A DNA stretch of 64,000 nucleotides from the NCBI GenBank assembly GCA_030762895.1, contig CM061069.1:86189548-86253547 (forward strand), read 5' to 3'. Positions 12,088 to 23,978 of this stretch are shown in pieces. The stretch is from Sophora flavescens. Lineage: Eukaryota > Streptophyta > Magnoliopsida > Fabales > Fabaceae. The position numbers were made by a program, and so were the translations under genes. Under the pieces are notes generated by a model, which saw only the letters and a list, made by a program, of their open reading frames with translations, was not told where the DNA came from and made no database searches. Positions within the stretch are counted from its first letter, which is position 1, and each line of letters begins with the position of its first letter.

Positions 12088-14009
12088 ATGGAAAAAGTCA
12101 GACACACTAGCAATGCTCCCACCACCAAGAGCTCCAGGGTGATAATGAACCCATTAGAGAATTTGAAAGAGTTGAGCGAATCTTTGCCTCAAGAACGTCG
12201 AAGAAGCTTCGCCAAGAAGTATGGAGGGATCTTGGACTTAATTTTCATACCGGTTGAGACTGCTGCTTTGAGTGCTTTGTGTCGGTATTGGAACCCCCAC
12301 CTCAGATGTTTTGAATTTCCAAACATGGACATTACTCCCACCATTGAAGAATATGCTTGCCTGTTAAGGTTGCCAATGCAGAAAAACCCCATTTTGTACT
12401 GGGGCTTCCTGAAAATGATGTGAAGTTGACCGAGCACTCAAACTCGCGAGGGTTAACCCGAACTCTTCTCGAAAATCATTTGAAGAAATTAATGAATCGG
12501 CAAGATTGGGAAACCTTTGAGAGGGTATTAGTGCTAACAATATATGGGTTGGTTCTATTTCCATCAGCGCTAGACATGATAGATCAAGCGGCAATGGATG
12601 TATTCTTCACAGTAGAAAGAAAGAAAAACCCCGTGCCGACAGTGTTAGCTGAAACACTTTTGACTCTAGAATTTTGCCAACGAAATCCAAAGGGGAAGCT
12701 CCGATGTTGTGCACAGTTGCTCTTTGTGTGGGCCATGACTCACATGTATTCAAAAGGTTATATCACCCACCATTCAAATCCGCTGAGAGGCTTCCATAAC
12801 ATCCCTGTGAGACAGCTAAATGAAGAAGAATGGAAGGGCGAGTTTGATAAAGTGGAAAGGGACTCTTTCAGGTGGGTATGCCCATGGTACAAAGGTCAGC
12901 AGGGACAAGATATCATTTATAGCTGCGGTGACTATCCCAATGTTCCTTTGATGGGCCCAAGAGGGTGCATATCCTACACGCCCACCATAGTCTTACGACA
13001 GCTCTGTTGGATTCAAACCGTGCCAAGAGAAGAACAACTCGGCGGATGCTGTTTTCGGTACAAGGATGGAGAGAATACCAAGTTGTTGTCAAAATCAGTT
13101 AGAAATGCATGGAAATATGTGAAGATGGCAGGGAGAGCACAATTGGGCCGGCCAATCCTAATCATTGTCTCATAATATGAAGCATGGAGAAAATCAAGGA
13201 AATGCCCCGTCAACTTTCCAGCAGAAAGCATGAAAGATAAAGATTACTCCCCTTTGGTAACTCAAATGGCAGAACAACTGAAAATCCTAGAAGCACAAAT
13301 GAAGGAAATGGAACAACAAAAGTAAGATGCCGAGTTAAAAATAGCCATTGGACAGAAGCGTTGTGAGAAGTTAGCAAAGGAAAATGAACACTTAAAAGAT
13401 TTGTGTGCAGATATCTCCACAACCTCAAGAGTCCAGAAGAACACAGACAATGTATCACCAAGCATCATGGCTAAGGTCCAGAATCTTAAAGGTAAAGTAT
13501 CATCCTTGACAACGGAGAGGCATCAGCTAAGAAAAGAAAAGCATCAGTTAGAGGAAGAAATCATCCAGCAAGAAGGCATGAGAAAGTCATTGGAGGCGGA
13601 GGTCGATCGACAAAGGGGAGTCAATAGCAACTTACAGAAGCAAATTTGTGCACAAAGTAGGATGATTGATGAGTTGGTACAAAAGGTCAAAGAACTAAAT
13701 ATCCTAATGGCCAAAATCAAGAAGGAGTCCGATTTGGGGTGGACCTCGGCAAAACATTATCATGATCACGTGGTTCAAGCAATGAATGCCGTGAAGTGGT
13801 GGAGAGAAGAAGCGCGAGAGCGAGGGATAGATATTGACATATGGAAAAAGAGATATGAGAGCATGAGTTTGGATCTAAGCCATTGCATTCAAATTTTGTC
13901 CAAATCTTTGAGAAGGCAGAACAACAAATCTGTAGCGACCATATGCTTCGTCTCCCGTCTGAACTGGACGACTTTATGCAAACGTGTGGAGGGTTTACTC
14001 GAGGGCTAA
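12088..14009 (+). pseudogene. Tat/Ogre ORF1 protein (DUF7745-like head, coiled-coil tail), broken
   Basis: Ogre-type elements carry an extra ORF upstream of gag; its role is unknown. Here it starts at MEKVRHTSNAPTTKSSRV (12088) and contains LKELSESLPQERRRSFAKKYGGIL, then APTIEEY-like and AMTHMYSKGYITHHSNPLR segments that I associate with DUF7745. A frameshift falls between about 12360 and 12420, moving the protein into the frame that continues to 13172. In-frame TAA stops then follow at about 13173 and 13325. From about 13400 the tail is a charged, heptad-rich coiled coil (LKGKVSSLTTERHQLRKEKHQLEEE). The gene is about 640 codons overall and clearly dead in this copy. Assignment to ORF1 rests on position and motif recall. 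Confidence 0.78.
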
Positions 14010-14593
14010 AAAGAAAGAGACCTAAGCTGTTGACTTTAGGATGAAATGTTGTAACAATGTCAAAAATTATGATTTGACAATGATGTAATCCCGATCTTTG
14101 TGTTGCTTCTAATGAAATCTGTTCTTGCCTCTATGATTCCTTCGCACTCCAACTCTTACACTTGACTTGCGACGACACCTATCGTGGAGCATGGTCTCCC
14201 TTTAGCATGTTGTCAACTACATCTTTGCCTTATAGGATTCTTCCTTCTGCGCAAAGGGTAGGTCGGGCTGTCTTAATTCAAAATTCAGATTGCTAGTATG
14301 TTTAAGACAACATCTATTGTGGAGAGATGTTGTTCCCCTAGATTTGTTGTCAACTCCATTTCATCTTATGAGCACAATGCTCTCTGTGTGGGATGGAGGG
14401 ACCATCTCTTGTCAGTCACAAGGTGTTAACTCAAAGAAAAATAAAATAAATAATAAATGATAACTCCATAGGTGGTTTTCACCAAAGCTTTTTCTTTTTT
14501 GCAATATTCTTACTTTTTCTGAATAAAACAGTGTGACTCTTCTGAACAATTGCTCCAAGACACCCTTATCGCACTCGATCACAGGCAAGGGCC
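14010..14593 (+). other. ORF1-gag spacer
   Basis: No coding signal. It contains two diverged copies of a phrase with CGACACCTATCGTGGAG (near 14175) and ACAACATCTATTGTGGAG (near 14306), about 130 bp apart, followed by TTGTCAACTACAT or TTGTCAACTCCAT. These may be an old internal duplication. Confidence 0.55.
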
Positions 14594-17500
14594 ATGGCGG
14601 ATGAACTAGAAGAAGTTCAAGAGATCAGGGATGAAGTCAGTCAAATCAAGGATCAGATGACTAAGATGATGGAGATCCTACAAGCAATGCAGAAGGAAAA
14701 GAACACAGAGGAGAACCCTCCAGCCTCGAACGAAGGACAGCCAGCCACACCTCTCATCCCGCCCGGTTTTTCTCAGATTCCCATTCAAGGCTTCAACCAA
14801 CCAGGGGCCATGATGCCTCTCAACCAAACTCATTTTTCATTTGACCCGAACAATCCCCCATACGGTTTGCCTCGTGGGTTTGTACCACCAATAGCCCCCA
14901 GTCCACAAGATGGCATTCAGAACTCCGAACACATCACTCAGACACAAATCCCCACCCATGCTGTCGAAATACCGCAAACACAAACTGCCAACCCTACAGA
15001 TGGTAACACCCCGATAGTGACACCTTCTGTCAATCCAAGGCCCCCACAATACACCCTACATTATGGACCCCAAGGGGCTCAAATGATGCCAAACTTCGGT
15101 TCCTCCTCCATGCCATATTCATTTCCCCATAATATGTACGGAGAAACTCTGGTGGATCAGTCGGGAGGGATTTGTCATTCTAAAGAAAAGCTGGAAGTAC
15201 TAGAGGAAAGATTGCCGGTCATTGAAGGGGTGAATAGTTATGGTCTTCGGGATGCCTCGGAACTTTGTCTTGTGCCAAATGTTGTAATTCCGCCGAAATT
15301 TAAGGTGCCCGATTTTGACAAATATCGAGGAACCACTTGTCCCAAAAACCATTTGACCATGTATGTTAGGAAGATGGCGTCACATGCCCAAGATGATAAA
15401 CTCTTGATTCACTTCTTCCAAGACAGTTTAACCGGGGCAGCTTCAAATTGGTATACGCATCTCGAGCGGGCACAGATCCGATCCTTCAAAGATCTAGCAG
15501 ACGCATTCCTGAAGCATTACAAGTACAATATTGACATGGCTCCCGATAGGATGCAACTCCAAAACATGTCAAAAAGGGACGTAGAGACTTTCAAAGAGTA
15601 TGCACAACGATGGAGGGAACTGGCTGCTCAGGTGGAACCTCCCTTAGCCGAGAAAGAAATCATAGCAATGTTCATTGATACACTCCAGTCGCCCTTCTAT
15701 GATAGGATGATTGGGAGTGTGTCATCAAATTTTTCTGACATGGTCATCATCGGCGAGAGAATTGAAAGCGGAATAAGGAACGGCAAGATCACCGAGACTT
15801 CAGTAGGGAACGGCCCAAAGAAAACCCCGTTTGTGAAAAAGAAAGAGGGAGAAGCACATGCAGTAACCTTTGAACCAAAGAAACCGAATCAATGGAGACC
15901 GAACCAAACACCCGCCTTCCAAGCCCAATACGTCCCATATTACCAACCACCTCCATATCACCAAGCTAACCAGCCATACATCGCTGCCACCTCACAATTT
16001 CCAAATCCTCAACAAATGGCTCCTTACCGACCATCATACCTTTCTCAGCCTCAAACACACCCTACCATGCCACCTCAAATCGTTCAACCCCTAAATCCAA
16101 ACCCAAACACCATCCAAACAAGACCGTTGTATAACTCAGAAAGAAAGCCAGTGCGTTTTGACCCGATACCTATGACCTATACTGAACTATTCCACCAACT
16201 TGTGAGTAAATCTGTGCTAACTCCTATCCCGACTAGACCAATAGACCCTCCTTATCCAAAGTGGTATGACCCAAATGCTCAATGTGAATATCACGATGGG
16301 GCCACAGGTCATTCCACCGAGAGTTGTAAAACTTTGAAGTTTAAGGTGCAAGATCTGATTAATGCCAAATGGTTGAGCATTCAGAAGGATGCTCCAAATG
16401 TGGCACAGGGTCCTATGCCAAATCACGGGAGTTCGGGAGTCAATGCCATTGAGAGCTTCTTGGAACATACTCTCAAGAGTAAAGTGGTCGATGTCAGGAC
16501 TCCTATGAGAGTTGTTTTCAGAGAGATGTGCAAATATGGATTATTCCAAATCCCGATCATGGAAGAAAAGGCTGTCGATGGAGAGATGAGGTGTGACTTC
16601 GATGGGAACATGGGGCATTCGATTGAAAACTGTTCAGAGTTTCGGCAAGTCGTGCAGCAGTTAATGGATATGAAGATTATCTTAATTGGTTGTGGATCAA
16701 ATGAATATGCTATTAATATGGTTGCTGAATCTACAATTTCCCCAACCCCAATTAAGATAACCCCTTTTACTGTTGTGGTTAATCCTCAACCAGTTCTCGA
16801 GCAAGTCACTCCAAAACCAGTGGTGATATATTATACTGAGAAGAAACCTTTGCCGGTTCCAAGTGGGCCAACACCAATCGTCATCAGAGTTCCGAGCCCT
16901 TTCCCTTACAAGGACACCAAAGCGGTATCGTGGAAATATGAGATGCAGGTTCGACCCAATCCTTCCGATGGGACTACTGTGGTTACCAACATTTCAGGAA
17001 TTGGTGGAATGACTAGGAGTGGTCGCATTTACACTCCGGAGGTATTGCAAAGTGTGGAAATAGAAAAGGAAGGAAAGGATCACAAAGGGAAAGAGAAGGT
17101 GGATTTAATTCTAGATGACAAAGAAGCAAACGGGGGTGAGAATAAAAAGGGTGTATCTGATGAAGAAGTAGGTGAATTCTTGAAGTTCATCAATCAGAGT
17201 GAATATAAGGTTGTGGATCAGTTAAATCGGACTCCGGCTCGGATATCTCTTTTGTCTCTATTGATGAACTCTGAGCCACACAGGAGAGTACTGATGAAGG
17301 TGTTGAATCAAGCTCATGTCTCCCATGACATCACAGTTGATAAGCTCGATAACATTGTAGGTAACATAGTTGCTGATAATTATGTCATTTTCACCGATGA
17401 TGAAATACCAGCTGAAGGTATGGGGCACAACAAGGCATTGCACATTTCTATGAAGTGTCGAGACCATGTCATGATTAGGGTTCTCATTGATAATGGTTCT

Positions 17501-18370
17501 TCTTTGAATGTAATGTCAAAATCAACACTGGAAAAATTGCCTTTTGATGGAACTCATATGAAGCCAAGCACAATGATTGTAAGAGCTTTCGATGGCACCC
17601 GAAGGGAAGTCATGGGAGAAATCGAATTGCCCATTCAGATTGGCCCTTGTACCTTTGAAGTACTCTTCCAAGTAATGGACATCACACCACCTTACAGTTG
17701 TCTCCTAGGACGACCATGGTTCCATTCGTCTGGAGCTGTACCTTCCACATTACACCAGAAGGTGAAGTTCATTGTTGATCGTAAGTTGATAATTGTTTAT
17801 GGAGAGGAGGATCTATTAGTAAGCAAGCCATCAACAACCCCTTATATTGAAGCTGTCGAGGAAGCTCTCGAGACCGCCTTCCAGTCACTTGAAATTGCCA
17901 ATGCCACCTATGTTGGGGATAGTGTTCCACTCTTGAAACCTCGGTCATCTAAAGCGTCCATCATGATGGCCAAGGTTATGCTCGAAGGAGGATACCGACC
18001 TGGAAGCGGTTTGGGGAAGAACGGCCAAGGTGTCGCTGACATTCTCATGCTCACTGAGAACAAGGATGGGTTTGGGTTGGGATACAAACCCACCAAGGCC
18101 GACAAGATGAGGGTTATAGAAGAAAAGAAAAGAAAGAGGTTGGCTCGGCTGGAAAATCGTGAATATGAGGCTGAAAGGGTTCCCATCTGTGACATTCGAC
18201 AGAGCTTCCGAAGCGTAGGGTTCGCATTACTAGACCAAGCAGAAGCTATTGAAGATGATTACCCGGTCGATCATGGTATCAATCTGGTGTATCCATGTTC
18301 TCCAGATACAGAGCTCAACAATTGGGAGATCATTGAGTTCACCAGGACCATAGAGTCTTTTTCCAAGTAA
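14594..18370 (+). CDS. gag-pro: Tat/Ogre gag-protease polyprotein, intact 1258 codons
   Basis: Capsid, nucleic-acid-binding region and aspartic protease of the Tat element. The start is MADELEEVQEIRDEV (14594), an N-terminal coiled coil. A Pro/Gln-rich region follows (about residues 45-190), then the capsid core (residues about 230-400: FKVPDFDKYRGTTCPKNHL, FFQDSLTGAASNWYTHL, FADAFLKHYKYN-like). Two degenerate knuckles follow: CEYHDGATGHSTESC and CDFDGNMGHSIENC. The protease has LIDNGSSLNVMS with the catalytic Asp (the family has D-N-G-S or D-S-G) and the flap/ILG-like YSCLLGRPW. Near the C-terminus is a G-patch-like GYRPGSGLGKNGQG. No stop or frameshift is seen over 3.8 kb, unlike ORF1 and pol. 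The annotated stop at 18368 probably lies inside an intron that starts at 18367. Confidence 0.92.
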   Translation: MADELEEVQEIRDEVSQIKDQMTKMMEILQAMQKEKNTEENPPASNEGQPATPLIPPGFSQIPIQGFNQPGAMMPLNQTHFSFDPNNPPYGLPRGFVPPIAPSPQDGIQNSEHITQTQIPTHAVEIPQTQTANPTDGNTPIVTPSVNPRPPQYTLHYGPQGAQMMPNFGSSSMPYSFPHNMYGETLVDQSGGICHSKEKLEVLEERLPVIEGVNSYGLRDASELCLVPNVVIPPKFKVPDFDKYRGTTCPKNHLTMYVRKMASHAQDDKLLIHFFQDSLTGAASNWYTHLERAQIRSFKDLADAFLKHYKYNIDMAPDRMQLQNMSKRDVETFKEYAQRWRELAAQVEPPLAEKEIIAMFIDTLQSPFYDRMIGSVSSNFSDMVIIGERIESGIRNGKITETSVGNGPKKTPFVKKKEGEAHAVTFEPKKPNQWRPNQTPAFQAQYVPYYQPPPYHQANQPYIAATSQFPNPQQMAPYRPSYLSQPQTHPTMPPQIVQPLNPNPNTIQTRPLYNSERKPVRFDPIPMTYTELFHQLVSKSVLTPIPTRPIDPPYPKWYDPNAQCEYHDGATGHSTESCKTLKFKVQDLINAKWLSIQKDAPNVAQGPMPNHGSSGVNAIESFLEHTLKSKVVDVRTPMRVVFREMCKYGLFQIPIMEEKAVDGEMRCDFDGNMGHSIENCSEFRQVVQQLMDMKIILIGCGSNEYAINMVAESTISPTPIKITPFTVVVNPQPVLEQVTPKPVVIYYTEKKPLPVPSGPTPIVIRVPSPFPYKDTKAVSWKYEMQVRPNPSDGTTVVTNISGIGGMTRSGRIYTPEVLQSVEIEKEGKDHKGKEKVDLILDDKEANGGENKKGVSDEEVGEFLKFINQSEYKVVDQLNRTPARISLLSLLMNSEPHRRVLMKVLNQAHVSHDITVDKLDNIVGNIVADNYVIFTDDEIPAEGMGHNKALHISMKCRDHVMIRVLIDNGSSLNVMSKSTLEKLPFDGTHMKPSTMIVRAFDGTRREVMGEIELPIQIGPCTFEVLFQVMDITPPYSCLLGRPWFHSSGAVPSTLHQKVKFIVDRKLIIVYGEEDLLVSKPSTTPYIEAVEEALETAFQSLEIANATYVGDSVPLLKPRSSKASIMMAKVMLEGGYRPGSGLGKNGQGVADILMLTENKDGFGLGYKPTKADKMRVIEEKKRKRLARLENREYEAERVPICDIRQSFRSVGFALLDQAEAIEDDYPVDHGINLVYPCSPDTELNNWEIIEFTRTIESFSK

Positions 18371-18609
18371 TTCTGTAATGCTTATCCTTTAGCTCTGCCC
18401 AAGGCTTTAGGAATTTTGTTTTAATGGGCTTACTTGTTTATGTTTCAGTATGACTTATCAATAAATGCATGCATTCAGTATCTTGTGTTGTTATCTCTCT
18501 TTTTTTTTTTTTTACTTTCGTTTTTGTTCACCATTCCTCACCAATAAATGGAGTTTCTCATCTTTAAACTTTATTCATTCATCTCTCCCTGATAACTACC
18601 AAAATGCAG
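18367..18609 (+). other. Putative intron between protease and reverse transcriptase
   Basis: The donor is AA|GTAATT at 18366/18367, overlapping the gag-pro stop codon. The acceptor is AATGCAG|ATCT at 18609/18610, preceded by a long T-rich tract (about 18490-18540). Splicing leaves two bases of a codon on the left that are completed by the first base on the right, so gag-pro and pol join in frame. An intron at this place is an established feature of Ogre elements. The splice sites here are my inference from sequence. Confidence 0.72.
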
Positions 18610-21600
18610 ATCTAAAAGTGACCCTCCTGAAAATGACAGTGTTAGTAACCCAGCATACAATTTTGACTAACCCATTGATCATGCTGAAGAGGTTGTTGAT
18701 GATGACGGGGAAGTTCCCCCTGAACTTTTGAGATTGGTAGAAAAAGAAGCCAGGGAAATTCGGCCCCATGAAGAGCCGAGTGAACTAATCAATTTGGGAA
18801 CCAAAGATGATAAAAAAGAGGTCAAGATTGGCCTTTCCCTGAAAGAATAGGAGCGGAACAGGTTGATCAGGTTGTTGACGGATTATAAAGATGTTTTCGC
18901 ATGGTCATACCAAGACATGCCAGGGTTAGACCCCAGTGTAGCAGAACACAAATTGCCATTAAAGCCGGAGTGTCCTCCAGTAAAGCAGAAGCTACGAAGG
19001 ATGAAAGCGGAAATGCCCTTAAAGATCAAGGAGGAGGTCAAGAAACAACTGGATGTAGGTTTCCTAGAAGTTATAAAGTACCCTCAATGGGTTGCTAACA
19101 TCGTTCCTGTTCCCAAGAAAGATGGAAAGGTTCGAACGTGTGTTGACTATCGTGATCTGAACAGAGCTAGCCCAAAAGATGACTTTCCTTTGCCTCACAT
19201 TGATGTTCCTGTAGATAATACTGCTCAACATGCATTATTCTCTTTCATGGATGGTTTCTCAGGATACAATCAGATCAAGATGGCACTTGAGGATATGCAG
19301 AAAACTACATTTGTCACTTTGTGGGGAACCTTTTGCTACAAGGTTATGCCCTTTGGCTTGAAAAATGTTGGGCAACATATCAGCGGGCTATGGTGGCTTT
19401 ATTCCATGACATGATGCATAAGGAGATAGAAGTTTATGTAGATGACATGATCGCCAAGTCCAGATCCGAAGGTGACCATGTTGATAATCTGCAGAAACTT
19501 TTCGAGCGGTTAAGAAAGTTTAAGCTCCGACTGAATCCAGCCAAATGCTCTTTCGGAGTGAAATCAGGCAAGCTTCTGGGGTTCATTGTTAGTCAAAGAG
19601 GAATAGAGGTTGATCCTGAAAAGGTTCGAGCAATCATCGACATGCCAGCACCTCAAACGGAGAAGGAAGTTCGTGGGTTTTTAGGAAGATTGAACTACAT
19701 TGCCCTGTTCATCTCCCAACTAACCGCGACATGTGAACCGATCTTTAAACTGTTGTGCAAAAACCAGGCAGTAACATGGAATGAAGATTGTCAAAAAGCT
19801 TTTGAGAAGATCAAACAATACCTACAAGAGCCTCCAGTCTTGGTTCCCCCAGTGCCAGGAAGACCTCTCATCATGTATTTGATTGTACTAGATGAATCAA
19901 TGGGTTGTATACTAGGGCAGCATGATGAGTCAGGGAGGAAGGAACATGCCATCTATTATCTAAGTAAGAAATTCACCAGTTGTGAAGCCAACTACTCACT
20001 GCTAGAACGCACTTGCTGTGCCATGGCTTGGGCGGCTCGCCGTTTGAGGCATTACATGTTGTGTTACACTACCTGGTTGGTGTCCAAAATGGGTCCGATA
20101 AAGTATATCTTTGATAAGCCTGCTCTGACTGGAAGAATTGCTCGCTGGCAAGTCCTGCTATCAGAATATGACATTGTCTATGTCACCCAAAAGGCAATAA
20201 AAGGGAGCGCTCTTGCAGAATATCTGGCCAATCAGCCGGTAGAAGATTATGGATCGATGCAATGTGACTTTCCAGATGAAGATATAATGGCTTTGTTTGA
20301 TCGCGAGCAATCACCAGAAAAAGAAAAATGGACCTTGTTATTTGATGGAGCTTCTAATGCATTAGGACACGGAATCGGGGCACTCTTAATCTCACCAGAA
20401 AATGATTATTTCCCTGTCACTGCAAGGTTCTGCTTCGATTGTACAAACAATTTAGCCGAGTATGAAGCTTGTGCACTAGGGATTTTGGCAGCAATGAGGC
20501 AAAAGCAAGGAGACTAGAGGTATATGGGGACTCTGCATTAGTCATCCACCAGCTAAGAGGGGAATGGGAAACCCAAGATGCCAAGTTAATTCCGTACAAT
20601 GATTACATCAAAGGTTTGATTGAGCAGTTTGACGAAGTCACATTTCATCATATTCCCCGAGAAGATAACCAATTAGCTGACGCGCTGTCTACCTTGTCCT
20701 CAATGTTCAAAGTAAGTGACGAGAGGAACCTACCACTAATCAAAATGGAAAGTCGTGATCATCCTGCATATTGTCAAGTGATAGAGGAAGAGTCTAATCA
20801 AAAACCGTGGTACCATGACATCAAATGCTTCATCCAAAGAAGGGAATACCCTCCGGGTGCTTCAGAAAATGACAAAAGAACTATAAGAAGACTTGCGATG
20901 GGTTTCTATTTAGATGGAGATATTCTCTACAAAAGAAATCATGACATGGTGTTGTTGAGGTGCATTGGCGTAAAAGAAGCTAAAACGGATAATTGAGGAG
21001 GTACATGAAGGGTCTTTTGGAACACACGCGAGCGATCATGCAATGGCCAGGAAAATCTTGAGGACTGGCCAATATTGGTTGACAATGGAGGCTGATTGCT
21101 TTAATTATGCGAAGAAGTGCCATAAGTGTCAAATATATGCTGATAAGGTTCATGAGCCGCCAGCTCCCTTGAATGTCATGTCGGCACCCTGGATGTTCTC
21201 AATGTGGGGAATGGATGTGATCGTGCCCATCGAACCAAAAGCCTCAAATGGACATCGATTCATTCTCGTTGCCATCGATTATTTCACTAAGTGGGTTGAG
21301 GCTGCATCATATTCCAATGTGACCAGGAATGTCGTGATCAAATTTGTCAAAAGAAAGTTAATTTGTCGTTATGGGTTGCCGAGTGAGATTATCACTGATA
21401 ATGCGACCAACTTGAACAACAAGATGATGAAGGAGATGTGCGAAAATTTCAAGATAAAGCATCATAATTCCTCTCCGTACCGCCCAAAGATGAACGGGGC
21501 AGTTGAGGCCGCTAATAAAAATATCAAGAAGATTGTCCAAAAGATGGTGGTGACATATAAGGATTGGCACGAGATGTTACCTTTTGCTTTACACGGCTAT

Positions 21601-22056
21601 CGTACCTCTATTCGTACCTCGACAGGGGCAACGCCATATTCTTTAGTTTATGGGATGGAGGTAGTGCTCCCGATTGAAGTAGAGATCCCCTCATTAAGAG
21701 TACTGAGAGAAGCAGAATTAGAAGAAGCTGAGTGGGTCCAGGATCGACTAGACCAATTGAACCTCATTGAAGAGAAGAGATTAGGGGCATTGTGTCACGG
21801 TCAATTATAACAGAGAAGGTTGATGAGGGCTTATGAGAAGAAGGTACGCCCGCGGCAGTTTCGGGAGGGTGACCTGGTGCTTAAAAGGATTCTACCAATC
21901 CAAAAGGATCATCGAGGGAAATGGACCCCGAACTACGACGGACCTTACGTAGTGAAAAAGGCATTCTCTGGAGGGACTTTAATTCTCACTAGGATGGATG
22001 GGGAAGATCTTCCACTCCCTGTAAACTCAGATGCAGTCAAAAAGTATTATGCTTGA
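18610..22056 (+). pseudogene. pol: Tat/Ogre pol: RT, RNase H, second RNase H, integrase; broken
   Basis: Reverse transcription and integration enzymes. In-frame stops lie at about 18668 (TAA) and 18848 (TAG). RT runs from about 18950 with CVDYRDLNRASPKDDFPLPHID, FMDGFSGYNQI and the intact catalytic YVDDMIAKS (about 19435). One base is missing near 19370. The first RNase H (about 19860-20240) is diverged. A second RNase H (about 20325-20720), diagnostic of Tat elements, shows FDGAS, AEYEA, YGDSALV and DNQLADALS, with a frameshift near 20505. Integrase follows after another frameshift near 20990: a His-His-Cys-Cys zinc finger ending CHKCQ, then catalytic Asp in WGMDVI, Asp in ITDNATN and Glu in NGAVEAANK. 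A TAA interrupts it at 21808. It ends LPLPVNSDAVKKYYA. Confidence 0.9.
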
Positions 22057-22994
22057 ACACACTTCCCAAGAGGAAGAAGAAAAGAAAAGAAAAAGTGAAA
22101 AATGAAAAAGAAAAGCTACCTAGACTGAAAATCTTAAAAGACAGTCTAGGCAAAAGTTAAAGCAACCCTCTAGGCTGAAAACCTGAAAAGGCGATCTAGG
22201 CAAAAGTTAGGGTTCAAAAAAATAATAAAATAAAAACATAACGATGGAAGTGTCGTCAAGCCGTTGAACTGGGGGAGTCCATAGGTTGGATCTATGAAGA
22301 CCGGGGCAAACAACATCTCTGAAGCCCATTAATGAGCAGTCAAGATTGTATGAGGGATACTAAGATTAGTCATTGAAAGAGACATCACCTGAGGAGATGC
22401 GATTCTACTCCGCAATGTTTTGCAATTCATGCTTTGTACACCTTCTTCAATCTAAATATAATGACATTGACTTCCTTTATTTTATTTCGCTACCTTGGTC
22501 CCTTTCTCTTAACTTTTGTCATTTATGTGTGTGCATTCACCCTGATAAGTATATACTGAAATGTGAAACAAGTATTGGTTTTCTTTAAGCAGTTAGAATT
22601 CCTTAGAAAGCCTCGAAAGGTCTTGGGGGGACACGATGCTTCCCCTATAAAGGGTACTGAAGAAAGGAAGGAATATTAATGATCAACTACTGGGATAATT
22701 ATCATCAAAGACGCCTACCATTAGAAAACAAGAGTGCAAGATATCTCTCCCCGATGAGATGGGCCTTCTTTTAGTTCATCCTCAAGACTGACTGTGATCG
22801 ACGCTTTTAAGGGGTCAAGGATCCAATAATGAAAAAGAAACATCAAAGAAGAAATAATCTATCATCAATCTTTAGCATCATGCCCAAATAAATAAGGATT
22901 CTCATAATCATCATTCTTTTTGTGAATTGAAAACTAGTTATTTTAATTTTCGCATTATCATTCCATCAGTGAGCAAAATCGACATTCATATATT
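22057..22994 (+). other. Tat 3' UTR, proximal part
   Basis: Non-coding. Purine-rich stretches at 22070-22125 are followed by two diverged copies of a phrase (TAGACTGAAAATCTTAAAAG near 22120, TAGGCTGAAAACCTGAAAAG near 22171, about 51 bp apart) and the box AACTGGGGGAGTCCATAGG (about 22267) often seen after pol in Tat elements. The 49-bp minisatellite begins at its right end. Confidence 0.65.
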
Positions 22995-23978
22995 ACATTT
23001 GTCTATATGGCCACACAAGCTTTTATCTTTCAGTTCGAGCTTCTCACGGGCAATCCACCCCATAAGCTCTTTTATCCTTCTGTTCGAGCTTCTCACGGGT
23101 GGATGGTAATCCACCCCGTAAGCTCTTTTATCTTTATGTTCGAGCTTCAGACGGGCAATCCACCCCGTAGGCTCTTTTATCTATCAGTTCGAGCTTCTCA
23201 CGGGCAATCAACCCCGTAAGCTCGATTATTTTTCGGTTCGAGCTTCTAGCAGGAAATCCACCCCGTGAGCTCATTTATCTTTTTGTCAGTGCTTCTGACG
23301 GATAATCCACCCCATAAGCTCTTTTATCTTTGTGTTCGAGCTTCTGACGGGCAATCCACTCCGTAAGCTCTTTTTTTTCGAGTTTCTGACGGGTAATCCA
23401 CCCCGTAAGCTCATTCATGTTCATGTTCGAGCTTCTGACGGGCAATCCATCCCGTGAGCTCTTTTATCTTTTTGTTCGAGCTTCTGACGGGAAAACCACC
23501 CCGTAAGCTCTTTTATCTTCCTGTTCGAGCTTCTGACTGGCAATCCACCCTGTAAGCTCTTTTATCTTTCTGTTCGAGCTTCTGACGGGCAATCCACCCT
23601 GTAAGCCCTTTTACCTTTTTATTCTAGCTTCTCACAAGCAATCAACCCTGTAAGCTTGTTTATCTTTCGGTTCGAGCTTCTGGCGGGCAATCCACCCCGT
23701 GAGCTCATTTATCTTTTTGTCCGTGCTTCTGACGGGTAATCTACCTGGTAAGTACTTTTAGCTTTCTGTTTGAGCTTCTGACGGGTAATCCACCCAGTAA
23801 GCTCTTTTCTCTTTCTGTTCGAGCTTCTGACGGGCAATCCACTCCGTAAGCTCTTTCTGTTCGAGTTTTTGAAGGGCAATCCACCCTGTAATCTCATTCA
23901 TCTTCATGTTCGAGCTTCTGACGGGCAATCCATCACGTAAGCTCTTTTATCTTTCTGTTCGAGCTTCTGACGGGCATT
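22995..23978 (+). repeat. 49-bp hairpin minisatellite, left part (about 20 copies)
   Basis: The typical unit contains TTCGAGCTTCTGACGGGCAA then TCCACCCCGTAAGCTC and a T-rich CTTTTATCTTTCTG. Unit length is close to 49 bp with small indels. Each unit can fold: GAGCTT pairs with AAGCTC and ACGGG pairs with CCCGT around a CAATCCAC loop. Tandem repeats in the 3' UTR are an established trait of the Tat lineage. The array is interrupted by element A and resumes at 31733. Confidence 0.92.

Noticed and set aside
22995..23978. Regular repeats that could suggest a CRISPR array
   Set aside because: Units are contiguous 49-bp tandem repeats without unique spacers, in a plant retrotransposon 3' UTR.
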